A stretch of 64,000 nucleotides of DNA from Ascaris suum. Lineage: Eukaryota > Nematoda > Chromadorea > Rhabditida > Ascarididae. Position numbers and translations under genes: made by a program. Position 1 is the first letter of the stretch; the number at the start of each line of letters is the position of its first letter. The notes beneath the pieces are model-generated. The model saw nothing but the letters and a program-made list of their open reading frames with translations, did not search any database and was not told the DNA's origin. The DNA lies in NCBI GenBank assembly GCA_013433145.1, contig CM024172.1, forward strand, positions 5,712,713-5,776,712. Direction: 5' to 3'. This document shows positions 1-15,140 of this stretch, piece after piece.

Positions 1-3000
1 ATATAAATATAAATATAAATATAATATAAATAAATATAAATATAATATAAATATAAATATAAATATAAATATAAATATAAATATAAATATAAATATAAAT
101 ATAAATATAAATATAAATATAAATATAAATATAAATATAAATATAAAATATAAATATAAATATAAATATAATATAAATATAATATAATATAAATAAATAT
201 AAATATAAATATAAATATAAATATAAATATAAATATAAATATAAATATAAATATAAATATAAATATAAATATAAATATAAATATAAATAAATATAAATAT
301 AAATATAAATATAAATATAATATATAAATATAAATATAAATATAAATATAAATATAAATATAAATATAAATATAAATATAAATATAAATATAAATATAAA
401 TATAAATATAAATATAATATAAATATAAATATAAATATAAATATAAATATAATATAAATAAATATAAATATAAATATAAATATAAATATAAATATAATAT
501 AAATATAAATAATATAATATAAATATAATATAAATATAATATATAAATATAAATATAAATATAAATATAATATATAAATATAAATATAAAATAAATAAAT
601 ATAAATATAAATAAATATAAATATAAATATAATATATAATATAAATAAATATAAATATAAATATAAATATAAATAAATATAATATAATATAAATATAAAT
701 ATAAATATAAATATAAATAAATATAAATATAAATATAATATAAATATAAATATAAAAATATAAATATAAATATAAATATAAATATAAATATAAATATATT
801 TAAATATAAATATAAAATAAATATAAATATAAATATAAATAAATATAAATATAAATATAAATATAAATATAAATATAAATATAAATATAAATATAAATAT
901 AAATATAAATATAAATATAAATATAAATAATATAAATATAAATATAAATAAATATAAATATAAATATAAATATAAATATAAATATAAATATAAATATAAA
1001 TATAAATATAAATATAAATATATAAATATAAATATAAATATAAATATAAATATAAATATAAATATAAATATAAATATAAATATAAATATAAATATAAATA
1101 TAAAATATAAATATAAATATAAATATAAAATATAATATAAATATAAATATAAATATAAATATAAATAAATATAAATATAAATATAAATATAAATATAATA
1201 AATATAAATATAAATATAAATATAAATATAAATATAAATATAAATATAAATATAAATAAATATAAATATAAATATATATAAATAAAATAAATATAAATAT
1301 AAATATAAATATAAATATAAATATAAATTTAAATATAAATATATAAATATAATATAAATAAATATAAATATAAATATAAATATAAATAAATATAAATATA
1401 AATATAAATATAAATATAAATATAATAAATATAATATAAATATAAATATAAATATAAATATAAATATAAATATAAATATAAATATAAATATAAATATAAA
1501 TATAAATATAAATATAAATATAAATATAATATAAATATAAATATAAAATAAATATAAATATAAATATAAATATAAATATAAATATAAATATAAATATAAA
1601 TATAAATATAAATAAATATAAATATAATAATATAAATTAAATATAAATATAAATATAAATATAATATAAATATAAATATAATATATATAAATAATATAAA
1701 TATAAATATAAATATAAATATAAATAAATATAAATATAAATATAAATATAAATATAAAATAAATATAAATATAAAAATAAATATAAATATAAATATAAAT
1801 ATAAATATAAATAATATAAATATAAATATAAATATAATATAAATATAAATATAAATATAAATATAAATATAAATAATAAATATAAATATATATAAATATA
1901 AATATAAATATAAATATAAATATAAATATAAATATAAATATAAATATAAATAAAATATAAATATAAATATAAATATAAATATAATATAAATATAAATATA
2001 AAATATAAATATAAATATAAATATAAATATAAATATAAATATAAATATAAATATAAATATAATATAAATATAAATATAAATATAAATATAAATATAAATA
2101 TAAATATAAATATAAATATATAAAATATAAATATAAATATAAATATAAATATATAAATATAAATATAAATATAAATAAATATAAATATATAAATATAAAT
2201 ATAAATATAAATATAAATATAAATATATATAATATAAATATAAATATAATATAAATATAAATATAAATATAAATATATAAATATAAATATAAATATATAA
2301 ATATAAATATAAATATAAATATAAATATAAATATAAATATAAATAAATATAAATATAAATATAAATATAAATATAAATATAAATATAAATATATAAATAT
2401 AAATATAAATATAAATATAATATATATATAATATAAAATAAATATAAATATAAATATAATATATTATAAATATAAATATAAATATAATATAAATATAAAT
2501 ATAAATATAATATAAATATAAATATAAATATAAATATAAATATAATATAAATATAAATATAAATATAAATATAAATATAATATAAATATAAATATAAATA
2601 TAAATATAAATATAAATATAAATATAAATATAAATATAAATATAAATAAATATAAATATAAATATAATATAAATAAATATAAATATAAATATAAATATAA
2701 ATATAAATATAAATATAAATAAAATAAATATAAATATAATATAAATATAAATATAAATATAAATATAAATATAAATATAAATATAAATATAAATATAAAT
2801 ATAATATAAATATAAATATAAATATAAATATAATATAAATATAAATATAAATATAAATATAAATATAAATATAAATATAAATAAATATAAATATAAATAA
2901 ATATAAATATAAATATAAATATAAATATAAATATAAATATAAATATAAATATAAATATAAATATAAATATAAATATAATATAAATATAAATATAAATATA

Positions 3001-6000
3001 AATATAAATATAATATAAATATAATATAAATAAAAATATAAATATAAATATAAATATAATAAATATAAATATAAATATAAATATAAATATAAATATAAAT
3101 ATAAATATAAATATAATATAAATATAAATATAAATATAAATATAAATATAAATATAAATATAAATATAAATATAAATATAAATATAAATAAATATAAATA
3201 TAAATATAAATATAAATATAAATATAAATATAAATATAAATATATATAATATAAATATAAATATAAATATAAATATAAATATAAATATAAATATAAAATA
3301 TAAATATAAAAATATAAATATAATATAAATATAAATATAAATATAATATAAATATAAATATAAATATAAATATAAATATAAATATAATATAAATATAAAT
3401 ATAAATATAAATTAAATATAAATATAAATATAAATATAAATATAAATATAAATATAAATATAAATATAAAAATATAAATATAAATATAAATAAAAATATA
3501 AATATAAATATATAAAATAAATAAATATAAATATAAATATAAATATAAATATAAATATAAATATAAATATAAATATAAATATAAATATAAATATAATATA
3601 AATATAATATAAATAAATATAAATATAAATATAATATAAATATAAATATAAATATAAATATAAATATAAATATAAATATAAATAATATAAATATAAATAT
3701 AAATATAAATATAAATATAAATATAAATATAAATATAAATATAAATATAAATAAATATAAATATAATATAAATATAAATATAAATATAAATATAATATAA
3801 ATATAAATATAAATATAAATATAAATATAAATATAAATATAAATATAATATAAAAAATAAAATATAAATATAAATATAATATAAATATAAATATAAATAT
3901 AAATAAATATAAATATAAATATAAATATAATATAAATATAAATAAATATAAATATAAATATAAATATAAATAAATATAATATAAATATAAATATAAATAT
4001 AAAATAAAATATAATATAAATATAAATATAAATATAAATATAATATAAATATAAATAAATATAAATATAAATATAAATATAATATAAATATAAATATAAA
4101 TAAATATAAATAAATAAATATAAATATAAATATAAATATAATAATATAAATATAATATAAATATAAATATAATAAATATAAATATAAAAATATAAATAAT
4201 ATAAATAAATATAAATATAAATATAAATAAATATAAATAAATAAATATAAATATAAATATAAATATAAATATAAATATAATATAAATATAAATATAAATA
4301 TAAATATAAATATAATATAAATATAATATAAATATAAATAAATATAAATATAAATATAAATATAATATAAATATAAATAAATATAAATATAAATATAATA
4401 TAAATATAAATATAATATAAATATAAATATAAATATAAATATAAATATAAATATAAATATAAATATAAATATAAATATAAATATAAATATAAATAAATAA
4501 ATATAAAAATAATATAAATATAATATAAATATAAATATAATATAAATATAAATATAAATATAAATATAAATATAAATATAAATATATATAATAAATATAA
4601 ATATAAATATAAATATAATATAAATATAAATATAAATATAAATATAAATATAATAAATATAAAAAAAATATAAATATATATAATATAAATATAAATATAA
4701 ATATAAATATAAATATAAATATAAATATAAATATAAATATAAATATATATAATATAAATATAAATAAATATAAATAAATATAAATATAAATATAAATATA
4801 AATATAAATATAAATATAATATAAATATAATATAAATATAAATATAAATATAAATATAAATATAATATAAATATAAATATAAATATAAATATAAATATAA
4901 ATAAAAATATAAATATAAATATAAATATAAATATAAATATAAATATATATAAATATAAATATAAATATAAATATAAATATAAATATAAATATAAATATAA
5001 ATATAAATATAAATATAAATATAAATATAAATATAAATATAAATATAAATATAAATATAAATATAAATATAAATATAAATATAAATATAAATATAAATAT
5101 AAATATAAATATAAATATAAATATAAATATAAATATAAATATAAATATAAATATAAATATAAATATAAATATAAATATAAATATAAATATAAATATAAAT
5201 ATAAATATAAATATAAAATATAAATATAAATATAAATATAAATATAAATATAAATATAAATATAAATATAAATATAAATATATAAATATAAATATAAATA
5301 TATAAATATAAATATAAATATAAATATAATATAAATATAAATATAAATATAAATATAAATATAAATATAAATATAAATATAAATATAAATATAAATATAA
5401 ATATAAATATAAATATAAATATAATATAAATATAAATATAAATATAAATATAAATATAAATATAAATATAAATATAAATATAAATAAATATAAATATAAA
5501 TATAAATATAAATATAAATATAAATATAAATATAAATATAATATAAATATAAATATAAATATAAATATAAATATAAATATAAATATAAATATAAATATAA
5601 ATATAAATATAAATATAAATATAAATATAAATATAAATATAAAATATAAATATAAATATAAATATAAATATAAATATAAATATAAATATAAATATAATAT
5701 AAATATAAATATAAATATAAATATAAATATAAATATAAATATAAATATAAATATAAATATAAATATAAATATATAAATATAAATATAAATATAAATATAA
5801 ATATAAATATAAATATAAATATAAATATAAATATAAATATAAATATAAATATAAATATAAATATAATAAATATAAATATAAATATAAATATAAATAAATA
5901 TAAATATAAATATAAATATAATATAATATAAATATAAATATAAATATAAATATAAATATAAATATAAATATAAATATAAATATAAATATAAATATAAATA

Positions 6001-6149
6001 TAATATAAATATAAATGTAAATATAAATATAAAATAAATATAAATATAAATATATATAATGTAATATAAATATAAATATAAATATATATAAATATAGATA
6101 TGAATATAAATGTAAATATAAATAATATAAATATAAATATAAATATATA
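1..6149. repeat. ATAAAT hexanucleotide satellite array
   Basis: The first 6.0 kb is an almost uninterrupted array of the 6-bp unit ATAAAT (equivalently AAATAT). There is no G or C until about position 6017. Long perfect runs alternate with shortened units (for example ATAAT, AAATA, ATATAT) that shift the register by one to a few bases. The last 130 bp decays by point changes that introduce G (ATGTAA, TAGATATG), then ends abruptly at unique sequence beginning CTGCTGC near 6150. No open frame is possible here. The left edge of the window cuts the array, so its full length is unknown. The many one-base indels could be biological or long-read errors. Confidence 0.98.
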
Positions 6150-9100
6150 GCTGCTGCTTTAGGATGCTGAGTGGTTGTTCATTTCATTTGCAATCGCACG
6201 TAGCGAATAAATGGAAACCAAAAAAAAAGCCGCATTAACGAGCAATTCGGTTTCTCGTCAATTTATGCGACTGCTATGTTAACTTTCATTCCCATATTGG
6301 AATATCGTCCACATGTAATTTGCACTGAGCAAACTTTCTAACATTTCTCATGTGGTCTTGTGAATTTCTTTCTGTTTTGCTGGGTTACTAGTAAGATAGC
6401 AGCACTGGTCTGACGATTATATAACATATCGAAGGCAGGTCGGGTATGGCCGTATTATGGTGGTGTTCGAGGAAGCTTCCCTCGACCCGTGAACAGTGGG
6501 GACTCTTTCTGCCTGGAAGCTAAAATCTCAGACAGCGGCGGAGTTCGATTCATTCCTTCCTCTCTTAACAAGCGATGGAAAGGCAGCTGGCGTGTTGCAT
6601 GCTAAGCTTAGAGAAGCAACCGAGGACAAGCTTGATTTACCCTAGCAAAGACCAAAGAACTATAGGCTAAATTTAACTTTTTACACATATGTAGATCTAT
6701 ATTGGCATAAGACCGCCTTCGATTGCTGAGTAAGCATCAAAAGTGACCTGACGTATATCTCACGCGCTGTTCACCACAAACGTGTATAACATTACTTACA
6801 GGCTTTTTTAACATTTCTTCGACCAGACGTTGAGTACCGTGTCCCCATCTGGTCTCCATTTAATGCCAGAGGCGTTCATCTACGCGGTAAGGTACGCAGA
6901 TGGTTCATGATGAAAACAGCATTTTATAAGACCTTCCGGGGTGCTTATTAAGTGCAAGCGATTTTGGTGCGTGAAGGCGTTCTGTGGAACAAATGAAACT
7001 CGTTTATTGCGAGTACGGGATCAACACGTCGTTGAGTAACAAAACACACAATGATTAGCAAGCAAGATTGCAGCCTATTTATATCTTCGGCTACAGCTCC
7101 GAAGGCATGGGGAGGTCATAATCCATAAGGGGAAGATATCACACCAAGGTAAACCAGGCGTGAGGAAACAACCTGCTTCACAAATGAAGATTACCACGAT
7201 TCCTGCGACACAGAGCTCATTTGTTAACACACTAACCATCCTACGAAGAAAGACTAGAGCCATTTGGTCTTGAACCTTCTCAGAATAAATAACTAGCACA
7301 ATATGGGTTAACTTTATTGCTCCCTAGCTGGAAGCTTCGAAGTTTTCTCGAGTGGGAAGTTACGGCACGATATGCTGAGCGTGGTTTGCGTTTTGATTGA
7401 ATGGATAGACAATTTCACTTCAAGACGCCCGGACATTCTGATGGGCTTCTCAAAACTATTGAAGCGAGCCGAATTTCGGCATATTCTTGATATCTTCGGT
7501 TGCGCCGAGATAATTACACTGTCGAGGGACTTGACGCTTCCGTAACTCCAATACATTTTCCGTTATACAAATCTAAATTCAGAAGGGTCTGCAGTATTGG
7601 TTAAGTACATCACAATCCTGCAATTGTTTCCGGTAACATGACAGTTCGGCAAATACCATTCGCGTAAACGACAGTTCGACTATTACCGTAATGTTACAAT
7701 TCTTCATGTAGGTGTTGATGGGCTTCACTCATTCAAAGTCACCAACAGAAAGAATGAAACAAGGATAAAAGGTCATGAATCTCGCAAAATCCATTACGAA
7801 AAAAAGAATCCCTCAAGCACATCGCTCAATGTTTCCTTATATTACCTGTTCATCATTTCGGCATCTTCTGTTCAACTTTTACAAGGGATAAATTTGTAAA
7901 GTACTTTCAGTGAGGCAAATGCAATAACTATTTTGATACGAGTCGCTATCTGATATTTCAATAAACTCTTACCTATTACAACGCAATTTTGTAATTCTGT
8001 TGATCGTTACAGAAAGTACCTTGATGGACTTGGAAGCATTGTTGCGAATCATCACAGCCATATTCTCCCGGATAGATCACTCAAATTTCGTGCATTTGAT
8101 ATTTCCACTATTCAAAGTGTTAAGTGAAGCAAATGTGCGAGGATTTCGAAAATTTTTGATCTTTTAAGTGAATGATTAACGATGATCGGAAATTATAAAC
8201 GCGGCTTTTGATTCTATTCGAGATTTTCCCAATATTCAAAATGGTTGATGTTTTTTCATCAAAAAATAAAAACTTTGATAATAAAAAGGTCGTTATCAGT
8301 TAGTTTTTCAAATGAACTTATAAGACAGAAAATAATCGATAAGTAATAGTAATTAGGAATTAATATAGTTTATTTATTTATATTCATTTACATTGACGAT
8401 TTCTTCCACACAATTTAATCTGTTATTCGAATAAGTGCTTAGATAGTTATACACTTTCAAGAGTGTCAAAATTTTTAAAGAAAACAATACTTAGAAAACT
8501 CTAATAATATTTTCTCGTTTCATTGAGATCGCAATTAATTTGAAGGTCCCCTCAGCATAACAAAAATTTCGCTGCACTCTTGCAGTATAAGAAACGACCC
8601 ATTGATTCTAATGTAAAGTTTTATTTGCTTTGCCTAACCTATTAATGTGTACTTATTTGCTAGATGCCAATAATATTCTACTGATAATAATAAACATTGA
8701 AGCGGTTCACATCAACGAATCACTAAGTGATGAATGCACATTTGCACAGTGAAGAATGAGCATCACTCACGTCCTCAGAGCATTATCAAAATGCTAAATT
8801 GAGACGAAAGGAGAAGGAGGTGAGATGTGATTTTTAAATCGCATTGTTTTGAAAATTTACTCTTCATTTCAAAAAGTTGCATTTTTGAGGAAATTTTGAC
8901 CGCATTTTTCCTTTTAGCCTTCATACTTCCCAAGCGAAGTCTTTCTTTCTTTCCTACCTTAGCAACAACTTCGTTTCTTTACTCTTTCATTTGGCAGTAT
9001 ATAATAGCAAATTAGAATTTTGGCGAACGAGTTTCTCATTTATGTAGAGATTGTTCACTAGATGTCACGAAATGAAAGGCGAATGGGGAAATGGGCATGC

Positions 9101-12100
9101 GCTTTCTTTTTGTTTATTTTACTGACGAATAAATGAAATTCTATGATGGGCATCGTGACAGCACCTAAAGTCATATTCATTTTTATCGTCTCTTGCTCCC
9201 TCCACCTCTGCCTCTTTCACTCTCTCCGCCTTCACTACGAGAGAAAAGCAACGCCTTTTAAGCACTCATCGTGGAGGTTTACACTTTTTATGGCCTTTTT
9301 GCAGGACCTCAAAAACGAACGTATGAAAATCTTCATTTTTATGTAAATTTTAGCTGTAACTACATTCTCTTTTTTCGTGCTAGTTCATTATTCGACTCGG
9401 TTCACTTATGACATAATATTTGTAAGCGCTATTTAAAATTTCTATTTATAGAAGTGAAATCACAAAAATGAAGTGTGTGTCTTCCTGCACATTACTCGAT
9501 CGTTCGGAAAACTGCGGCAAGTTTTACAGCAATGAGCTTCGCTGCAAAGATGAATGACTTCTAGAAGAATGATGCTTGTGCACCCGTACATCTGGTAGTC
9601 TCAACTCACCGCCCACAAAAGTTATGGCGATAAAATTCGCTGGGATTCTACAACAGTGATGGGTGTGATAACAATATGGATAAGAATCATGATGCGCTAA
9701 CGCATTAGACAAAAGACAGGGAGAACATTTCGTTGTAAATGACTTATACAGATGGTTAAATGTATGATAGGAATTTAGTGCGCGGATCTCGCATGCGCGG
9801 CAGCAATTTACCAGATAGCGAACAAATGGCATTAACGTGCACAAGGGCGAGGTCAGGGGTGACACAGTCACCTTCACAAAAAAATGCATTTCGGAGGTCG
9901 TGTTGTACAAATCGAGGTGCATTTATGCTTCCGGCTCATGTTGTTATGGGCAGCGATCGTTACTTGTCTCGAGCAAGGTTCACTGATGGGTGGTGGCAGT
10001 ATCGAATCATCTCTGATAATAAGCTGATACTGAATCCTACTATACTAGTCACGAGTTGCGTCAATTGCGACTTCGATGTGTTTGCAGTGGAACGTTTGAT
10101 GCAAGTGATGCCATCGAATGAATGACTTTCATATTGAATGCAGCATCACTGAAAACTTTTTCTAAATGAAACACAGCGAGTGAGTATTACGCAGGCGCCT
10201 TTGAGCAATTATTAGGACAATTTGCAATATCTGTTAATTTCATGCAATTATTCCCATCGACGATGCCGCTCTCTCACCTAATCATAAATGTTGGACACCA
10301 CATTTGCAGCTCGCATACTTAAGCAGCATAGCCCCTACACGTCTTGCTTAATATGCACAGTGCCGTAGCCCCGGGGGCTCTATAGCTACTTGATCTGCCC
10401 CCTTCAGAAAGACTCCCTGAGTGTTCCCACCAAACCACGCTATCGACAACTGCGACTTCAAATATTTTCAAACCCGAACTTACACGCCAAAGGGCACATA
10501 AATGGTTATAGCTAAAATTTGGCTCTAACGTCTTTTGCAAAATCTGGCAACTGTCTCTAGAAGTGCATATTACTTATGAAATGCCCCCTTGAGAGAAATG
10601 ACCATCACTAAGACGGACAACACCATGCTCCTTGACAGAAACACAGACTCACAGACATATGAGTACGTAAAAACATGCTGCCACTATGCGAATTGGAAGT
10701 TTCATAACCAGCAGTTTCCACTCCACATCTTAGAATAGCTGCATTTTGATGCACAAGTTTGGGAAAGTTTTGTCACGAGCTTACATACTCGCTTCTTCAC
10801 TTCTGCACGTTGCTGAGCATTACACGTCCGCTTTATTTCCCCCTTCCCCCTCCGCAATTGGTTTGGAGACCAATTTTTCTCACACCTCAAAAATAACTAG
10901 TAACTAAGAGCGTCTAGTTGAATGGGTGCATTTTTCCACCGGTTCAATGCACCGATTCACATATGTGTTATTTGTAAACACATCATAAAACAGTAAACAA
11001 CTATTAACTTACTCTTATCCAACAAAATGATGGCTTTATGCAGTCAACGATGCTGATGAGGGAATAAAAAGATGTTGAGCGTGGCAAAGTTAGAATGACC
11101 ATCAAAAGCATCGCTAACAACAACAGTTGATTTTCGAGGAAACAAAGTGGATGACAAACAACAACTATTACGCTTGGTTGGTTGGGCTTCATTTCGATAC
11201 AGATTGCTTGCAGCATCTTCAACGAGAATTGTCATCGTAAACTTATAAAACTTTCCTGCGAAATAGTCGAAAAATATCCAAAAATGTTTCAGTGGATTAA
11301 GTTTCTTTCCTCAAACATATCGATGCACGCAATTAGTGAATACACGACTCGATGAGAAGTAATCGCTACTCCAAGTTGAAACGGCAAGTGATCGCCATCA
11401 GATGCGCAAAGACAGTGCAACAAATGATCAACAACACACTAAATGGATTAATTAAAACGACTGCGAACAAACAGCTAATTAATAAAATCCAAGATTTATA
11501 ATAAAGCATAAAAACGAAGAATATAAAGTATACCAGCATAAAAGTCCAGCAAGATACCAATTTATTAAGCATTTTTATATAACACGTGGGATACCAATGC
11601 CCGTTCGCTTAGAAAGGAGCATCGATCAATAAAAGCAAACTGAAATCATTTATATGACCATCACAACTGCAAAACCTATTATATTTCAGTTGGTTGGTCC
11701 AGGATAAGAACTTCCGAGTGTATCCTCCATGACGACCGTGGTGCCTTGTTTACGGAAACGGAAGCTCATGGTGACACAAGGAAAAAACGAAGGGAAGAAC
11801 GAGAGAGGCACCATGCACGCTCTTGCACTTCAGTTTGCCTGCCACGCTATGTTTCCGAGTTTCTGAAGACTCTACGAATATCTTTTGAAATTTTTTAAAC
11901 GGTCATATATCGTTAGTGTGAAAATTCACGTGGAGAAAACGTGCCAAATTTTGATTCCTCAAATTCGGTCCCGCCCAATCAACCGTGCCGTATACAAAAA
12001 TCGGAAACCTCCTCCATTAACTCAGAACATAGAAAGAATCTGACCTCTGCCAGCTGAACTCTTGCGATCCAGAAAGATCCCTTTCCTTGCACGAAAAAGC

Positions 12101-14199
12101 GACATGTGGGGTTCGTCGTGTATTGCTTTCCAATAAGCAATAGAAAACAAGCAATTCTGCGTGTTCATAATCGATAAGGGAATCCCTCCACGCTCTTAAA
12201 GCTGCTTCTTCTTTCTCCTGCCCCTCTCTCCCACATCATTTGCTTCTCGGGTGTTAATTCACAAGTTCAACCGCATAACAGCTCCTTGAACAGGCGGAAT
12301 TAGGGAGCAAGCTCGTCTCCTTGATGGTCTATTGCGCCATTGCGTGCATGTTCTAGGAAACCTACATATACATATGCAAATAATTTCACGCGCGACGTCA
12401 CCACAAGACACTGACGTCACAGGATTATGGCGTACTGCCTCCGGCAATAACAACAACGATGCAACACGTAAGTAGTTCTGCTGCCGCCATCCACAGGTAT
12501 ATAAAAATTTTTTAAATGTATTCATCCACCTCCTGCAGAGTTTCAAATTGGGTTCTTCATTTGGCAACTTATAAAATTCCTTCAACATTCTAAACGTCAG
12601 TTCTGAGAGATCTCAGGCTTTCAGAAGAATGGGGGACGCTCCAAATTCCTCCGTCAGCACGAGATTCTCAAAACGTTTTTTGTCTTCACTTTGCACCTTT
12701 AAAACCAGAGTCTCTTAGCGATTCCCACTTATTCTCACGTCAGGCAAGAGAAGCAATAATCCAGGACCTTCACCCACCCTCTCCATTGTGCACGCATTTG
12801 TCGTTGCATAACAAAAATAAGCACTCACCTTACCCATTTAACCTACGTCTTCCTTCCCTTATATTGAGAAATAAATGAATGAAGGCGCCCCGATATTCAG
12901 TGCATTGGCGTCCTCGCCATCCTACTGTTAAAGAAAGTCCAATGTCTGAAACAATGAAGAAAGATGCTCTCACTGATCATAACTCTGCAAGGCTTCTACA
13001 TATTAAGACAGCGCTAAAAATACGTTTCGACATGAAAGCATCTTTGTGGTCTCCCTTCTGGTCTCAGCATGAAGGTCCTTCCCATGGGAAAAGATGGACG
13101 AGTTGATGGGTATAGCCTAAAGGGAAAAAATACGTCAATTTACTTTCACAAGATCTCAATTTGCCCCTTCATATTCTCAACCATATCCTTCGGAATTAGT
13201 GGCTTTTTCTTTGTCCATGACCAATACTGTCAAAGTTGCTTGACAGGGGCATTGCCAAAAGTGATTTATATGGGATTCTGTACTATAAAGCAATCAGTAA
13301 TGCTTCATTCAAAATCCATCCATGAATTTCTCAATTTCCATGAGAATAAAACCGTTAACATAAGAAATCCCACCAGTTCATCCTTTAGTTCAAATTGGGA
13401 TCAGGAATATATCGAGGTGGACCGGACCAAAAATGCTACCATGCCTACGCCTGATCACTTCGTTTCGAGTGGAGAGAAGTTTGAACTATAAGATCCGTTT
13501 CAAACTGTCTTAGAAATGACCTCGTCTTGATCCGCTGCGTTAATGCTCTTCACGGATTCCCGAAATATTTCATAAAATCAGACAATCACTGTTTGCTCTG
13601 ATGAAGGTCGACAATGCTACGGCCAAATTTTCTTCGATATCCTTATGAGAACAGCACCGAACGGGAAGCTTTTCCGGACCCGGAGTCTGTCTATATGTCA
13701 AGGAGACCGGTCTCAAAGATAGAAGAACTCTGGTTCGCTACTCGAGCGCCTCATTCAGAAATTAAAAATAGAAATAGCGAGTCACAAAACACGAGCCATT
13801 ATGGAACATAAATATGCCTAGATTTCACGTTTTGACGCTATTTGTTGCATGAGCTACTGATATTTAATAAAGGTCAGTTTCAGACCACTGCTAAATTAAT
13901 TTATGGAGACTCACTACGGACTGAGGTCACAATGAAGGTCCCACCTAACTTTTTGGACATAAACTTACATATTACCTCAAATGGCGTCATCTCAAGTGTG
14001 CGCGTATGTATCACAGTGAGTATGCCCCTCCCATATTAACAAAACAAATATGAAAGAATTAAGCCGCATGCAGAAGTGAACAATTCGCGTGGTGAGTAAC
14101 AGCATCCAAAGTCATCATGCAATTCGCTTACAATTTCAGACGATCCAAGCCTGCAACTTAAAAAAAACCTCAGCAACGTCATTCTCCACACAAAGAAAG
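6150..14199. other. Intergenic region without a supportable gene
   Basis: About 8 kb of unique-looking sequence with frequent stops on both strands. The longest frames (9524-9922 on minus, 9760-10125 on plus, 12259-12588 on minus) overlap one another or lack recognisable domains and convincing splice contexts. 8.1-8.7 kb is especially AT-rich. I see no tRNA B-box, no clear terminal inverted repeats and no recognisable protein motif. Single short exons of genes that I cannot identify may be hidden here. Confidence 0.5.
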
Positions 14200-15140
14200 T
14201 AACCTACATTGCCCTCCCTATGGAAAACCGCCATCGTCACTCTTGTTTTGATTGATTCCATAAAAAACTATGGAGCGATTAGTCTCATATCGTCTATTTG
14301 CCAAATAATTGAGGGAGTTGTGAAGGATTTTTTGGTACACATGATAACTGAAAAATTACTGAACCCAGGTTTTCTGTCTGGAAGGTCAACTTCGTCGCAA
14401 CTGATATCCTGCATGGACGACTGTATCATGACAATGAGTCATAGATGTAATATACATCGGTTATGCAAAAGCTTTTGATGTTGAGAACCATAAGAAACTC
14501 TTACACAAATTAAGGGTGCATGGATTTCAGGAGCATTGCTGCGATGGCTGGAATCATTCCTTGTAAATAGATCGTTCAGGGTTAAAGTTGGTAGATCTTT
14601 TCCTAGAAATTACAAAGTAACCAGTGGAATGCCTCAAGGGAGCGTCCTCGGACCGTTGCTTTTTTTGAAATACATAAATGATGTTCCCGATGGAATTGCC
14701 AGTACGTGTAAATTATTTGCTGACGACTGAAAAATTTATCAACCGTTATATGATTCCACAAATGATTTTCACATCCTGCAAAAGATTTCATCTTGTTTAG
14801 TGAATGGTCAAAAACTTGGCAGTTAGATGTTTCTTACGATCAATGCAGTATTATACATATTAATTTCTACCATGAATGCCCGCTTAGGCTAAATGGGACG
14901 CTGTTATCATCGGCTGACTGTGGCATTAGAAACCTCGCTACAAAGATTTCTCCCGACCTTCGTTGGGATACGCACTATTCGGGTACATTCGCTAAAGCAT
15001 TCAGAGTCGTCAATGGTATATTCGGCATTCAGTGAATACTTTGAGGTCATATGGAGTGCACCAAAATCCAAAAGAAGACTATTAGAGCACGATGAATTTA
15101 TCCCTTATCGACAAAAAGTTTGCTTAGATTGGTGACATCG
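14200..15140 (+). mobile_element. Degenerate CR1/jockey-like non-LTR retrotransposon (reverse transcriptase part)
   Basis: The plus strand encodes successive reverse-transcriptase blocks typical of the jockey/CR1 group, in order: YGAISLISSICQIIEG (14263 on), the GFLSGRSTSSQL block, IGYAKAFD followed by HKKLLHKLRVHGF, RWLESFLVNRSF, then VTSGMPQGSVLGPLLF and CKLFADD (14620-14729). FADD is the catalytic FxDD box. The downstream segment with WSKTWQLDVSYDQC and a decayed DLRWDTHYS block also follows the family order. The element is dead. The frame shifts between the AKAFD block and RWLESFL (14478-14540), a TGA directly follows FADD (14728-14730), and the 3' part ends near 15140 in a different frame. 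I could not find an endonuclease domain upstream. CR1 versus another jockey-like clade cannot be settled by eye. Confidence 0.85.

Noticed and set aside
9524..10125. Opposed frames of 132 (minus) and 121 (plus) codons
   Set aside because: They overlap each other, have no recognisable motif and no convincing splice edges, so neither can be preferred.
12259..12588. 109-codon minus frame rich in Cys and Arg
   Set aside because: Composition looks like a chance frame; no motif and no exon boundaries.
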